64,000 bases of DNA from Heterotrichella gracilis. Taxonomy: Eukaryota; Sar; Xanthophyceae; Tribonematales; Xanthonemataceae. The DNA is taken from assembly GCA_032358255.1 (NCBI GenBank), contig JAULBX010003999.1:62001-126000 (forward strand). Reading direction: 5' to 3'. Under the pieces are notes generated by a model. That model was not told the DNA's origin and ran no database searches. It saw nothing but the letters and a program-made list of their open reading frames with translations. This document shows, in pieces, positions 35,515 to 45,800 of the stretch. Numbering within the stretch: position 1 is the first letter of the stretch; each line of letters starts with the position of its first letter. Made by a program: the position numbers and the translations under genes.

Positions 35515-37695
35515 ATGGCTCACCCAAAGCTCAGCACTGCTCCCAGAACACCCTATAAGCCCTGCACCAGTAGCTCCTCTACGTTGAGTATGCAGAAACA
35601 AACCCTGCGCCCTAGGCCACCAGGTGCCTTTGCCAGTACTAGGCAACGGTGCGTAGCAGCGTCGTCCCAGCTGGGTGATTCCCTGCCCCCCCATCTCAGC
35701 ACAATCAGGTCGAACTTCAAGATCTCTCACGGCAGCCCGTCACATATCTTGCAGCCAGACTGCTCGCTGGTCCATGTGAGGAGGGAGGAATTGGTGCCTG
35801 AGGCAATCATGGCAGACTATGTCAGCCAAATACTCACGGCACGTTATGTCGGCACAGGAAAGACCCCATTCGATCGATATGTAAGGACGTTGACTGTCTC
35901 CCACCCCTGATGCAAAAATATTGCCCTTTTCGCTGTTGCCAGAACTTGAGCCGTGCGTCCCGAGTCCTGCTCCGGCTTGGGTGTACCCATAATGCCATAC
36001 TATGGTAAACCGGCAGGCCTGCCGGTTTGGGCTGCACATACTGGTGATGCAGTTTGCTTGACCGCTGTGCACAGAGCCGCTGCGCTTCCCTGTGCAGCGG
36101 CTCTCCCAGCTACTGGATGCAGGAGTACCCTTCATAGACCCTAAAACCCTACCCCCAAACTCTGCAGGTCTATGTGGACGTTTCGTATCCGGGTGGCGCC
36201 ATGACTCAACTGCTGTATGGCCTGCCGGATTCACCTGTCCTCCAGGCGCTGCGGCAAGACATCCAGGCCCAAGTGCTGGCCTATGCAGCTGTGATGGGCT
36301 ATGAGCGTGTGGAAGTGACGTTGAGGGCAGTGACCTCAACCACCTGTGCTCACGAACCCCCCCAGTTCCACATAGCCGGGCTGAAGTGCGCTGCCTGGTG
36401 ACGTACCTGGGAGCGGGTGGGTTGTACTCGTGTCAATTTACCTTGGACTTGTGTACCATCACTCAGTAACACGTAGACCCTTTACTTACTCAGACTGTGC
36501 TCCACAGACGGCATCCACACAGGATCTGCAACGTGGTGTCATACAGAATGTCTTGGTTTTTAGTATACCTTCCCCTCCTCATTGTGCAGGCATCAAGTAC
36601 AATGGGGATCAGTACCTGAATTTCTGTAAATCTAACAGAAACGTAAACAATGCATCATTTGCGCAGGCACCAACGCAGCAGCACTTAAATTTCTATAAAT
36701 TGCAGAAACACACAACTACGTGATTACACCACTTGCGCAGGCACGGAGTACGTTGAGACACAGTAATTACATTCCTTTAAATGCAATTAACATAATAGTG
36801 AGTAATTACACCCCATTTGCGCAGGCACGGAATACATTGAGGACCAGTATGTTGAGGACCGCAGGGAGTATCAGCGCAGGCTGGGCTATGTTGGGGGTTT
36901 CGAGGATTTCAGGGTGGCGCAGGCCTCCGCCATCCAGCAGGCAAGCGCATGGGATGTGCTGTTCCTCAAAGGAAGCGTGTTCCCTGGCTGTGAAGGTACG
37001 CAGGGGAGCCGCATGGGCCTGTTAGGGTTTAGGGTTTAGGGCGAGCGGTACTGGTACATACAAGGCGTCCCGCCCCATTGAACTGTTAGCCTACTGTTAG
37101 CTCAGTAGCTAGCTAGCTCAGGAATCAAGAAATGTGTTGAATGCTTATCATCCTGCGCCCACCTGCTAGTAGCGTGAAGACTCCCCCCTGGGTGTGGAGG
37201 GAGCTGCATGGTCCCTGGTGGGGATAGGGTGTAGGGTGTAGGGATAGGCTTTAAGGTGTATTAGGTGCACCCCATCCCAATGTATAGGTGGTACAGTGGT
37301 TTTATGCAACCCCGGCAATCCCTGCGTGTGGCCATTCGGTGCATCTAGCAGGGGTGTGTGTGGGATGCACAGGGTGTCTTTTGGGTGGGTGTGAAGGCGA
37401 CACAGGAAGCGCACGTTGGTTTGCAACGCGTTTGTGTCCCATGAATCTGCCCTGGTTTCTTCATGAACTGTAAGCTGTAGCAATAGCAACACTTCCCATG
37501 CTGATGGCGCCCAATGCATGGCAGGGTCGTGTGGTCAGTGATTGGCAATGCGATGTAAGAGAACCCTAAACCCATGCGCACCCTGTGGCTCATGCAGGGT
37601 GGGGAGCGGTGCACCGGGCCGTCGAGGCCGCATCAGAGGCTGCGCCACGCCTCCTCATGGTGCTGGACAACGAACCGGACTGGCGTAGCTGGTAG
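35515..37695 (+). pseudogene. DUF1826 unit 1, frameshifted
   Basis: Exons 35515-35880, 36168-36416, 36825-36995 and 37598-37695 correspond to those of the intact unit 4. Exon 1 is open (ATG 35515; ISHGSPSHILQPDCSLVHVR). In exon 2 one nucleotide is lost relative to units 2 and 4 near 36370-36390 (GGGCTGAAGTGCGC against CGCGCGCAAGTGCGC), giving a TGA at 36399. Exon 3 is open and has one extra codon (DQYVEDRREYQRR). Exon 4 retains the GAVHRAVEAASEAAPRLL block. Without the indel the protein would be full length, so a sequencing error cannot be excluded. Confidence 0.78.
36585..36850 (+). repeat. Decaying copies of exon 3 start in intron 2, unit 1
   Basis: GCAGGCA followed by an exon-3-like start occurs four times: about 36587 (TCAAGTACAATGGGGATCAG), 36664, 36738 (CGGAGTACGTTGAGACACAG) and the real acceptor at 36824 (CGGAATACATTGAGGACCAG). 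Spacers of 70-90 nt contain AATTTCTGTAAAT or TAATTACA. Confidence 0.82.
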
Positions 37696-38431
37696 CCTGG
37701 GCACGCTGCAAGCGCAAAATTGCCCTGCCAAGGGCTTTGTGGGGACACCCAAGGGTTTGCAGCAAGCTTCTCGGGCTATGCGCCCAACAGTGGGTGCCCT
37801 CATGGGCTGAGGGTTGCAGACCGCCATGGCTCGAGCTTAAGCTGGAACCAGGCACAGGAGTACACAATGAGAATAGGTATCCGCTCAAGGCTACATAAGA
37901 GGAATAACAAAGAAGAAAGGGAACGCACAGAGGCGTATTTAGGGGGCCATTGGCTCGCACCAGGGCACCAAAACTACCAGAACGGTTGGTCAAGCCAAGG
38001 CTGTAGCCACTACCGGCCATGCAGGGCATACAATAGGGTAGTGTGTTTAGTGCACGCAGCATAGGATCACTGAATAATTTTAGCAAGAAGTTGCCATTGT
38101 TGCTTCAAACCCATTTGAGAAGTGCAGTGATAAGTGTGAAAGGAAGAACAGATAGAACGATTAAAGGTTGCCGTGGAAAGGTTTGGGGTGCTTTGTATTG
38201 AGGTGGTTGAGGTGTGTGGCAGCCCAAAGGAGGAAGTTTAGGGTTTGACAGTTCTTTGACCCTTTACAAGTTCTGGGACTCGAGTAACCTCGGGATTTCC
38301 CCGCAAAGAAGGGATACCCCCAAAACTGGTGAGGATTGACAGTTTGCTTGCAACAGGCCAGGGTCGCCCTGTAAACTCTCGCATGCGCCAGGGCACGGTC
38401 ACTGAACACTTTACTTCGATAGCAACAGGAC

Positions 38432-38490
38432 GCCTGACGCGTTGGCAACAGCTTTGGTGCACGTCACACAGGCATGCATGCATGCATAAC
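38432..38490 (+). promoter_or_regulatory. Conserved upstream block, DUF1826 unit 2
   Basis: Same core as in unit 1 (GCCTGACGCGTTGGCAACAG), 258 nt before the ATG at 38690. Confidence 0.45.
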
Positions 38491-38689
38491 CAGTTGTGTA
38501 GCAGGTGGCACAAGTGCATGTAAAGAAAGGTTGAAGGTCTTTCAAGCCTATCTTGAACACTCTTTCTCGTACCAACGACTGGGTGTGGCGCTTGTCCGGC
38601 TGGCTGAACCCTGAAAAGCAGTTATTCATGTATGTGATCACCTTTTCTCATACCTGTTTCGGAAACCTGTTTCGGAGCAACAACCAGCC

Positions 38690-41004
38690 ATGGCCTACCC
38701 ACAGCTTATCGCTGTCTCCAGAGCACGCTGTCAGCCCTGCACCAGTAGCTGCTCTACGCTGAGTGTGCAGAAACAGAGCCTGCGCCCTAGGCCACAAGGT
38801 GCCTTGGCAAGGAAAGAGACAAGGAAAGGGTGCCCAGCAGTGTGCCAGCTGTGGGATTTAATGCTGCCCAAACGTAGCACACCCAAGCCGCAATTCAGGT
38901 TCTCATATGGTGACCCTTCAGATATTCTGCAGCCCGACTGCCCGCTGGTCCATGTGAGGAGGGACCCCTTGGTGCCTGAGGCGCTCATGGCGGAGTTTGT
39001 CCGCAAATGTGCCCAAACGCACCCGTGGAGGCCATTCCATCGATGGGTAAGGTCCACTTACTGTCACCCACCCCTAATACCAAAACATGTGTCTCCCTGC
39101 TATTGCCAGAACATGGCCCAAACGTCCTGAGTCCTGCCCAGGCTTGGGTGTACCCATAATGCCGTAATATGGTCAACCCTGCCAGGTGTATGGTCTGCGC
39201 ATGTTGGTGATGCGGGATTTTTTGGGAGTATTTGCACCTAATGCCATGGTATGGTAAACCCTGCCGATTTCAGTCTGTGCCGCTGCGCATTCCTGCGCCA
39301 CACCCAGCGGCCCTCCTGTGCTGCAGGCTGGGGGAGTACCCCTCATAACCCTGAAACCCTGAACCCCGCAGGCCTTTGAAGATGTTTCCAACCTGGATGG
39401 TATTGCGGCACGGATGCTACGCGGCCTGCCAGATTCACCTGTGCTCCAGGCGCTGCAGCAAGACATCCAGGCCCAAGTGCAGACCTATGCCACAGTGATG
39501 GGCTATGAGCGTGTGGACGTGCACTTGGAGACAGTCACCCACCCCGGCACGCCCATGTTCCACGTAGACCGCGCGCAAGTGCGCTGCCTGGTGACCTACC
39601 TGGGAGCGGGTGGGTTGGACTCGTGTATATTGCCTTGTATACCGGAAACCATGAATCACTACTCATGGAGCTCGTGACTAACTCAGACCCTACTCTACAG
39701 ACTGTACCCACACAGGCCCTGCCACAGTGGTCCCATCCAGCATGTTGGTGCCTGTGCAAAGGGTTCAGACCAGATACCCAGAGTACTCTTCAGTATCCTC
39801 TGAGCCCTCTGCTGGGCAGTACCTGCATCTTTCACTAATTCAAAGTATACACAAACAATAGATAATTGTTGCGTCATTTGTGCAGGCATGGAGTACGTGG
39901 AGGACCAGTACGTGGATCGCAGGGAGTGGCAGCGCAGGCAAAAACATCAGATGGTGGTGAATTTTCCCGTGATGCAGCCATCCAGCAGGCAAGGGCGTGG
40001 GATGTGCTGACAGCGTACAGTGTACATGAAGGGGATCGGGTTCCCTGGGTGTGAAGGTATGCGCGAGAGTCACATTGGGGTGGCGAGTGGTGCTGACAGA
40101 TTCACTAAGGCATCCCGCTTCATTGGATAGTTAGCTAATTAGGTAGCTAAATAGTCGAGAATTCGATTGATAGGTTAGCTTCCTGCTCCCACCTAGCGTG
40201 TGGCCACTGGCATGTTCCCTGGCTGTGAAGGGAGCCACATGGGCCCTGGTGGGTTTAGCATCACCCTAGTAAAGTTTCGGGTTCACGAAGTATCTACTGC
40301 TGTACATGGTGCACCCTATTCCAATGTACAGTGGTTCAGTGGTTTTATGCAAAACCAAACAATCCTTAAGTCTACCGACATGTGTGACCATGTGGTGCAT
40401 CCAGCCGGCGGGTGCATGTCATGCACATGATGTCTACATGCGTTTCACCTGGGGAATACTATATGAGAGGGTTGTTTTTGATGATGAATAAATAAATAAA
40501 ATGAACTGTATAAAATATGTATTACTACAGTTTACAGTTCAAGAAAGAACTAAGGCAGGTTCATGGGACACAAATGTATTGCAAGATGAAAGTGCATTTT
40601 AATGTGCAGCTATATGCATTGCGTTTGTACCAATGCAGCAAGAGTAGCAGCCCACCCTATGTGCCTTGTGCCGGCCAGCTCTGTCTTGGCATTGCGTGGA
40701 GGTGTACAACCTGCAGCAGTTATTCAAGATGTTCCCCAGATTAACGCAGAAAGGCTGAAGCCTCCCCTTCTTCCCTCCTGTATCATTTGCCTGCACACTC
40801 CCTGCACTGACGGCGCCCCATGCATGGCAAGGCATGAGGTCTGTAGTTAGCAATGCGACGCAGGGAAACCCTAAAACCCCGCACACTGTGGCTCTTGCAG
40901 AGTGGGGAGTGGTGCACAAGGGTCCCAGGGCTGTATCAAAGTGGGCGCCGCGGCTCCTCTTGAGGCTGGACAAGGGACACCCACCGCTTTACCTTTCTAT
41001 GTGA
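38690..41004 (+). pseudogene. DUF1826 unit 2, exon 3 scrambled
   Basis: Exons 38690-39046, 39372-39609, 39886 to about 40054, and 40901-41004. Exons 1 and 2 are open and in phase (ILQPDCPLVHVRRD; LPDSPVLQALQQDIQ; RAQVRCLVTYLGAG). Exon 3 begins correctly (MEYVEDQYVDRREWQRR), then shifts frame after AAAAACATCAG and meets a TGA at GGGATGTGCTGA. It also has a 12-nt insertion (ACAGCGTACAGT) before the GTACATGAAGGGGATC equivalent. Exon 4 reads WGVVHKGPRAV, losing the R-S of the GAVHRSP motif, and runs to a later stop. A functional product is unlikely. Confidence 0.8.
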
Positions 41005-42045
41005 TAGGTCATCACGACCACTCCCGAGGGGAACTGCCTAGCTCAGGGGTTTGCAGCTAGCTTCTAGGGCTGTTTGCCCAACAGTGGGTTCCCAATTGGG
41101 CTGAGGGTTTAACTTACAGACTGCCATGGCTGGAGCTCAAGCTGGCCAGGCGGATCACGGCACAGGAGTAAACATCATACAGGAATTACATATCCAAATG
41201 TTGTATTTCGCTTTTCCATCAGCGGGGTGATACTAAGTATGTACCCACTGGGTGGCATTCTGGCTTGCAGGAAAACATTTTCAAGGGCCTGCTCACATCG
41301 TGTTGAGAAAATATTTTTGTGGAACACGGGAAATGGTTATGACTGACATTGTTTTCATTCAGGAACACATTCAGTCAAAATCGTGGCGGGCAATACGAAT
41401 CGAAACGATGTCCAAATAACAGGAATCTATTTTTGAGAAGCAATGCAACCTCCTGTATACTTCTACCAGAAGTTCTAGTCAATTAACATTTGCTGCAGCA
41501 CTTTTAGAAGCAGTTCTACAAGTTGATTGTATTACTATGACATTGTCGAGAGTCAGGATATCCTGATATCATAGTCCTCCGTTCTAGAGGAGCAAAATTT
41601 AAATGCCAACAGTAGGGGTGGGGTTTTTTAAAGGCTTTTATAAGCGAGCGCATTAGGGAATTCGCCTCCTGTGTACCATCCTGTTTGATCATTCAGCGGC
41701 TGACAGCGGCACATTTGCTTTTTGTCACAACTCATCGACTGTCAATTTTGACTGTCCCACTAATGATTAGATCACCAGCCACTGTACGAGGCAGCTGCAC
41801 TAGTGCCCCGCTGCGCAGTGAGGACCAGCCAAGTGGACCAGGTGAATGCATCCGGTCTGCGTATTGCACCCTGGGGCCTCGAGCTGTAACAAAAGCCTTT
41901 ACTAGATGAAAAAGGAACCTTTCAACAGAAAATGGAGATAAAAGTGCAGGATTACAGGTGAAAATTTGGCCCTATGGCGACATACGGTGGCTTAGCAGAA
42001 AACACAAAGGGCAGGTAGACTAAGAACTGAAGTAGTGTCAATAAG

Positions 42046-42074
42046 AGGCGCACCTTTTGCCAAAAGGTGCGCCT
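42046..42074. repeat. Perfect 13-bp inverted repeat (hairpin)
   Basis: AGGCGCACCTTTT, three spacer bases, AAAAGGTGCGCCT. Perfect arms in otherwise unremarkable sequence between DUF1826 units 2 and 3. It could be a small foldback element or an RNA hairpin; no gene lies beside it. Confidence 0.8.
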
Positions 42075-42684
42075 TCTTTAACTAATGGTTTTTGAACTAC
42101 AATGCATCATGCTTGTCATTTGTGGAACCAACATGGCGTGGCGTGGAGCTGTGGCGAAGGAAAAAGCTGCCTCACCCTAACCTCCCTGACCTATGATACT
42201 ATTGTGTGCAAGCATATGCCTCTTCAACATGGTGTTGGCAGCTTCTGATTTCAAAGAGTTGACAGTTTGTGGCCCACGCCATGTTGGTAACTGAATTGTT
42301 ATGAACAGGCCCTGGGCTACAGGCTGCAGTGCTATCCCCTTGTGAACCCCGCCATGTTCTAGTTGCTGCCCAGCTGTCTGTGTTCCTTAACCCTCTCACT
42401 CCCACAAGCACAATTGGTCCAACCAGCTGTCTGTGTTTAACATTGCTGGTTGGTGGTGTGCTGCAGTGTGGGGGCGCCATCTTTATTTCCCCCAAAAAAA
42501 TACTGGGGTGATGAGTGTGAAAGAGAGATAAGTATCGTTCTAGAACGAGGGGTTGTGGTGGGGAGGGTTGTAAGGTGCTTTATAATATGTCATCATCATT
42601 GATATGTGCTTTTTTAACGTAATTTGGGTACAGTATGTGGCATTGCAAGGGGGAAGGAGGAGCTGGAACCCTGTGGTTGGCTAA

Positions 42685-43190
42685 CAAATTCCACCACATA
42701 CTTCCCGGCCCCCGTATAGCCAAAGCTCAAGTTTGAGCTTTGGGCTAAAGCTCAAAGTTTGAGCTTTAGCCTTTGAGCTTTGGGCTTTAATATTTGAGCT
42801 TTGGGCTTGAGCTTTAGGGTTTAGGGTTGCATTTTAGGGTTTAGAGTTAGGGTTTAGCGTTTAGGGATTAGGGTTTAGCATTTAGGGTTTTGGGTTAGGC
42901 TAGCGGTTTAGGTGGTCCGGTAAATTTCCGCCCTGGTGTATAAATTACTGGACCATACCTGAAAAAAGAAACCCACCCACCTCCCCGACCGCCCCCCTAG
43001 TTACACGTGATTTGTTAGGTATACCCCACGTATATCTACGGAAGTACGCAAGTTATGGGCGCAGGTGCTCGTAGAGCGAAGCTCAAAGTTTGGGCTTTAG
43101 CCTTTGAGCTTTGGATTTGAGCTTTGGCCCTAAAGCTCAAACTTGAGCTTAGCTTTGGCTATACGGGGGCCGGGAAGGGGTTCCAAATTC
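42685..43190. mobile_element. Small non-coding TIR element (MITE-like)
   Basis: The left arm from 42701 begins CTTCCCGGCCCCCGTATAGC and continues CAAAGCT. The reverse complement of the right arm, ending at 43176, reads the same for at least 27 nt, then continues with GAGCTTT-rich foldback sequence on both sides. CAAATTC stands on both outer flanks (42685-42691 and 43184-43190), a possible 7-nt target-site duplication, though a few unmatched bases lie between it and the arms. The interior holds TTTAGGG units and no ORF. Its right end abuts DUF1826 unit 3. Confidence 0.78.
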
Positions 43191-43348
43191 TGGGACACGT
43201 TTTACCTTGGGATTTCCCCGCATCAAAGGGATCCCCCAAAACCGGTGAGGATTGACAGTTTGCTCGCAACATGCCAGGGTCGTCCTGCAAACTCTTGCAC
43301 ACGCCAGACCACTGTCATGAAGCACTTTTAGTTCAATATCAGCAGGAC

Positions 43349-43410
43349 ACCTGACGCGTTGGCAACAGCATTGGTGCACCAGCATTGGGCACACATGCAT
43401 GCATGCATAA
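43349..43410 (+). promoter_or_regulatory. Conserved upstream block, DUF1826 unit 3
   Basis: ACCTGACGCGTTGGCAACAG, one mismatch from the unit 1 core, 287 nt before the ATG at 43636. Confidence 0.42.
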
Positions 43411-43635
43411 CCAGTTTGTGTATCTGGTTTCTTGTATATGCACAAGTGCCCGTAAAGGGAGCTTGAGGCTGTTTTGTGTGCCCAAGTGAATCAAAGAGTG
43501 CTTTTCTGGTTTCACGTCTGTCTCGAACACCTCTGTACTCTTACCAACAACTGGGTGTTGAGGTTATCCGGCTGGCAGTACTCTGAAAAGCAGTTATCGC
43601 CTTTTCTCAAACCTATTTCGGAGCAACACCAGCCA

Positions 43636-44755
43636 TGACCTACCCACAGCTCAGCGCTGAACACGCTATCAGCCCTGCACCGGTAGCTCCTCTGCGCTGA
43701 GTATCCAGAAACAAATCCTGCGCCCTAGGCCACTAGGTGCTTTGGCACGGAAAGAGGCAAGGAAAGGGTGCTCAGCAGTGTGCCAGCTGGGGGCTTCCCT
43801 GCTGCCCAAAATCAGCACACCTAAGCAGGAGTTCAGGATATCTCACGGAAGCCCAGCTGACATCTTGCAGCCAGACTGCTCGCTGGTCCATGTGAGGAGG
43901 GTGCCCTTAGTGCCTGAGGCGCTCACGGCAGACTATGTCAGCCAAATACCCAAGCGATTGCTTTCTCCCATGGGCAAATTTTATCGATGGGTAGGGCACT
44001 CACCAATACCCACTCCTGGTACAGAAATATTAGCCTTCCTCCCAGAACATGACATTGTTACGTCGTTTGTGCAGGCACGGAGTACGTGGAGGACCAGTAC
44101 GTGGACCGCAGGGGGTGGCCGCTCTGGAGCTTTGACACAGAGACGAGGGCCTCCGCCATCCAGCAGACAAGCGCGTGGGATGTGCTGTACATCAAGGGGA
44201 TCGTGTTCCCTGGGTGTGAAGGTATGTCAAACAGTCGTGTGCGTGGGGAGTGGTGCTGGAAGTGTCACATAATCCATCCTGCCCCATTGAATACTTAGCT
44301 TATTATCCAGCTAGAGAGTCGAGAATTTGGCTGATTGATTAGGTTCCTCCTGCCGCTTAACGTGTGGCCACTGGACAGGAGGCTGTTCCCCTGGGTGTGG
44401 GGGAGCCACATGGGCCCTGCACATGGGTTTAGGGTGTGTTAGGTGCTGTACTTGGTGCACCCCATTGCAATGTAATTCAATGTTCCTTGCAACCCACATA
44501 TTCTCCAAGTCTACCGACATGTGTGACCATGTGGTGCATCCAGCTGGCGGGTGCGTGGGATGCACATGGTGTTCCTGGGGCGGGACAGGGGTATACCAAT
44601 GTACCAACGGTTACTTAGTATATCAGTAAAACCATTGACAACCTATGGCTCATGCAGAGTGGGGAGCGGTGCACTGATCCCCCAAGACCGTATCCGAGGC
44701 TGCGCCGCGGATCCTTCTGAGGCTGGACAAGCCACGGGTCGGCAGGAGTTTCTAG
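43636..44755 (+). pseudogene. DUF1826 unit 3, exon 2 lost and nonsense codon
   Basis: Exon 1 (43636-43990) lacks about 7 nt after AGCGCT relative to unit 2 and stops early at CTGCGCTGA; its distal part still reads ILQPDCSLVHVRRVPLVPEA in another frame. Exon 2 is absent: the sequence passes from the exon 1 donor directly to the acceptor of exon 3 (44075-44221) within about 85 nt. Exon 3 reads YVEDQYVDRRGW and AIQQTSAWDVLYIKG. Exon 4 (44658-44755) has CACTGATCC where unit 4 has CACCGATCC, turning the conserved Arg of GAVHRSP into a stop at 44675-44677, a C-to-T change. Clearly dead. Confidence 0.88.
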
Positions 44756-45522
44756 CCGAAGCAGATATTACCCTGCTTAGGGTTTTTCTGCAAGCTGCAA
44801 CTAGCCTGCAGACGCTGCGAGCGCAAAGTTGTCTTTCCAAGGGCATTGTGGGAACTGCCCAGCTCAGTGGTTTGCAGTACGATTCGTGGGTTATTTGCCC
44901 AACAGTGGGTTCCCAAATGGGCCTAGGGTTGCAGACCGCCATGGCTAGAGCTCAAGCTGGAATAAGCCACAGGATTATACACTGTGAACATGTATCCGCG
45001 CAAGGATACAACAAAATACAGCAGTCAAATATCCAAGTACTCGATTTGTGTTTTTCCATCAGCGCGGTAATGCCATGGTACTAGCACAGCGTGATGTATC
45101 TTTCTGGCGTTCATAGATAAGTTCCCCAGGGCCTGCCCACATCATGATTAGGTGGGAGTTTCAAAGACGGGCACAACTAGCACAATAGGGCAGCATTATG
45201 TTCTTCAACGATGCTGGTCTGTGGTGTGCTACAGTGTGTGGGAGCATTATAAATCCTTCTTTCAACAAATTGGGGGTGGGGGGCGCTTTAATGAGGTAAT
45301 TGGGGTGCGTGGCAAACCAAAGGGGAAGGACTAGCTGTGCTTGGCCTTGACAATACCCTACAGGGCGTTGTGGGACACGTTCAATTTGGGATTGTTTCCA
45401 ACAAAGGGGTCCCCAATAATCCCCAGCTGGATTGACAGTGGAAGTGGATGTTAACAACATAACAGGGTTGTCTTGTAAACTCTTGCATACGGAATAAATA
45501 CTCATATTAATAGCAGTCGGGT

Positions 45523-45580
45523 GCCTGACGCGTTGGCGACAGCAATTGGTGCACGTCACACATGCATGCATGCATAAGCA
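45523..45580 (+). promoter_or_regulatory. Conserved upstream block, DUF1826 unit 4
   Basis: GCCTGACGCGTTGGCGACAG followed by TTGGTGCACGTCACACATGC, 278 nt before the ATG of the intact copy. Confidence 0.5.
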
Positions 45581-45800
45581 CTGTGTATGTGGTTTACATA
45601 TGCACAGGTGCTTGAGGCTGCTGTACATGCCCAACTGAAGCAAAGAAAGGCTCTCAACTTGGGTTTTTTATTCCACTCTTGTCTTGAACAGTCTTAGTCG
45701 TACCAGCGACTGGGTGTGACATTTGTGTGGACACGGCTGGCTGTACCCTTGAAGCTCGTTATCACCTTTTCTCAGACCTGTTCCGGAGAAAAACCCAGCC

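Noticed and set aside
37100-37125. GCTAGCTAGCT and CATGCATG palindromic runs as regulatory sites
   Set aside because: Simple-sequence runs found at many unrelated places in the window (11.6, 28.0, 35.3, 58.5, 63.4 kb).
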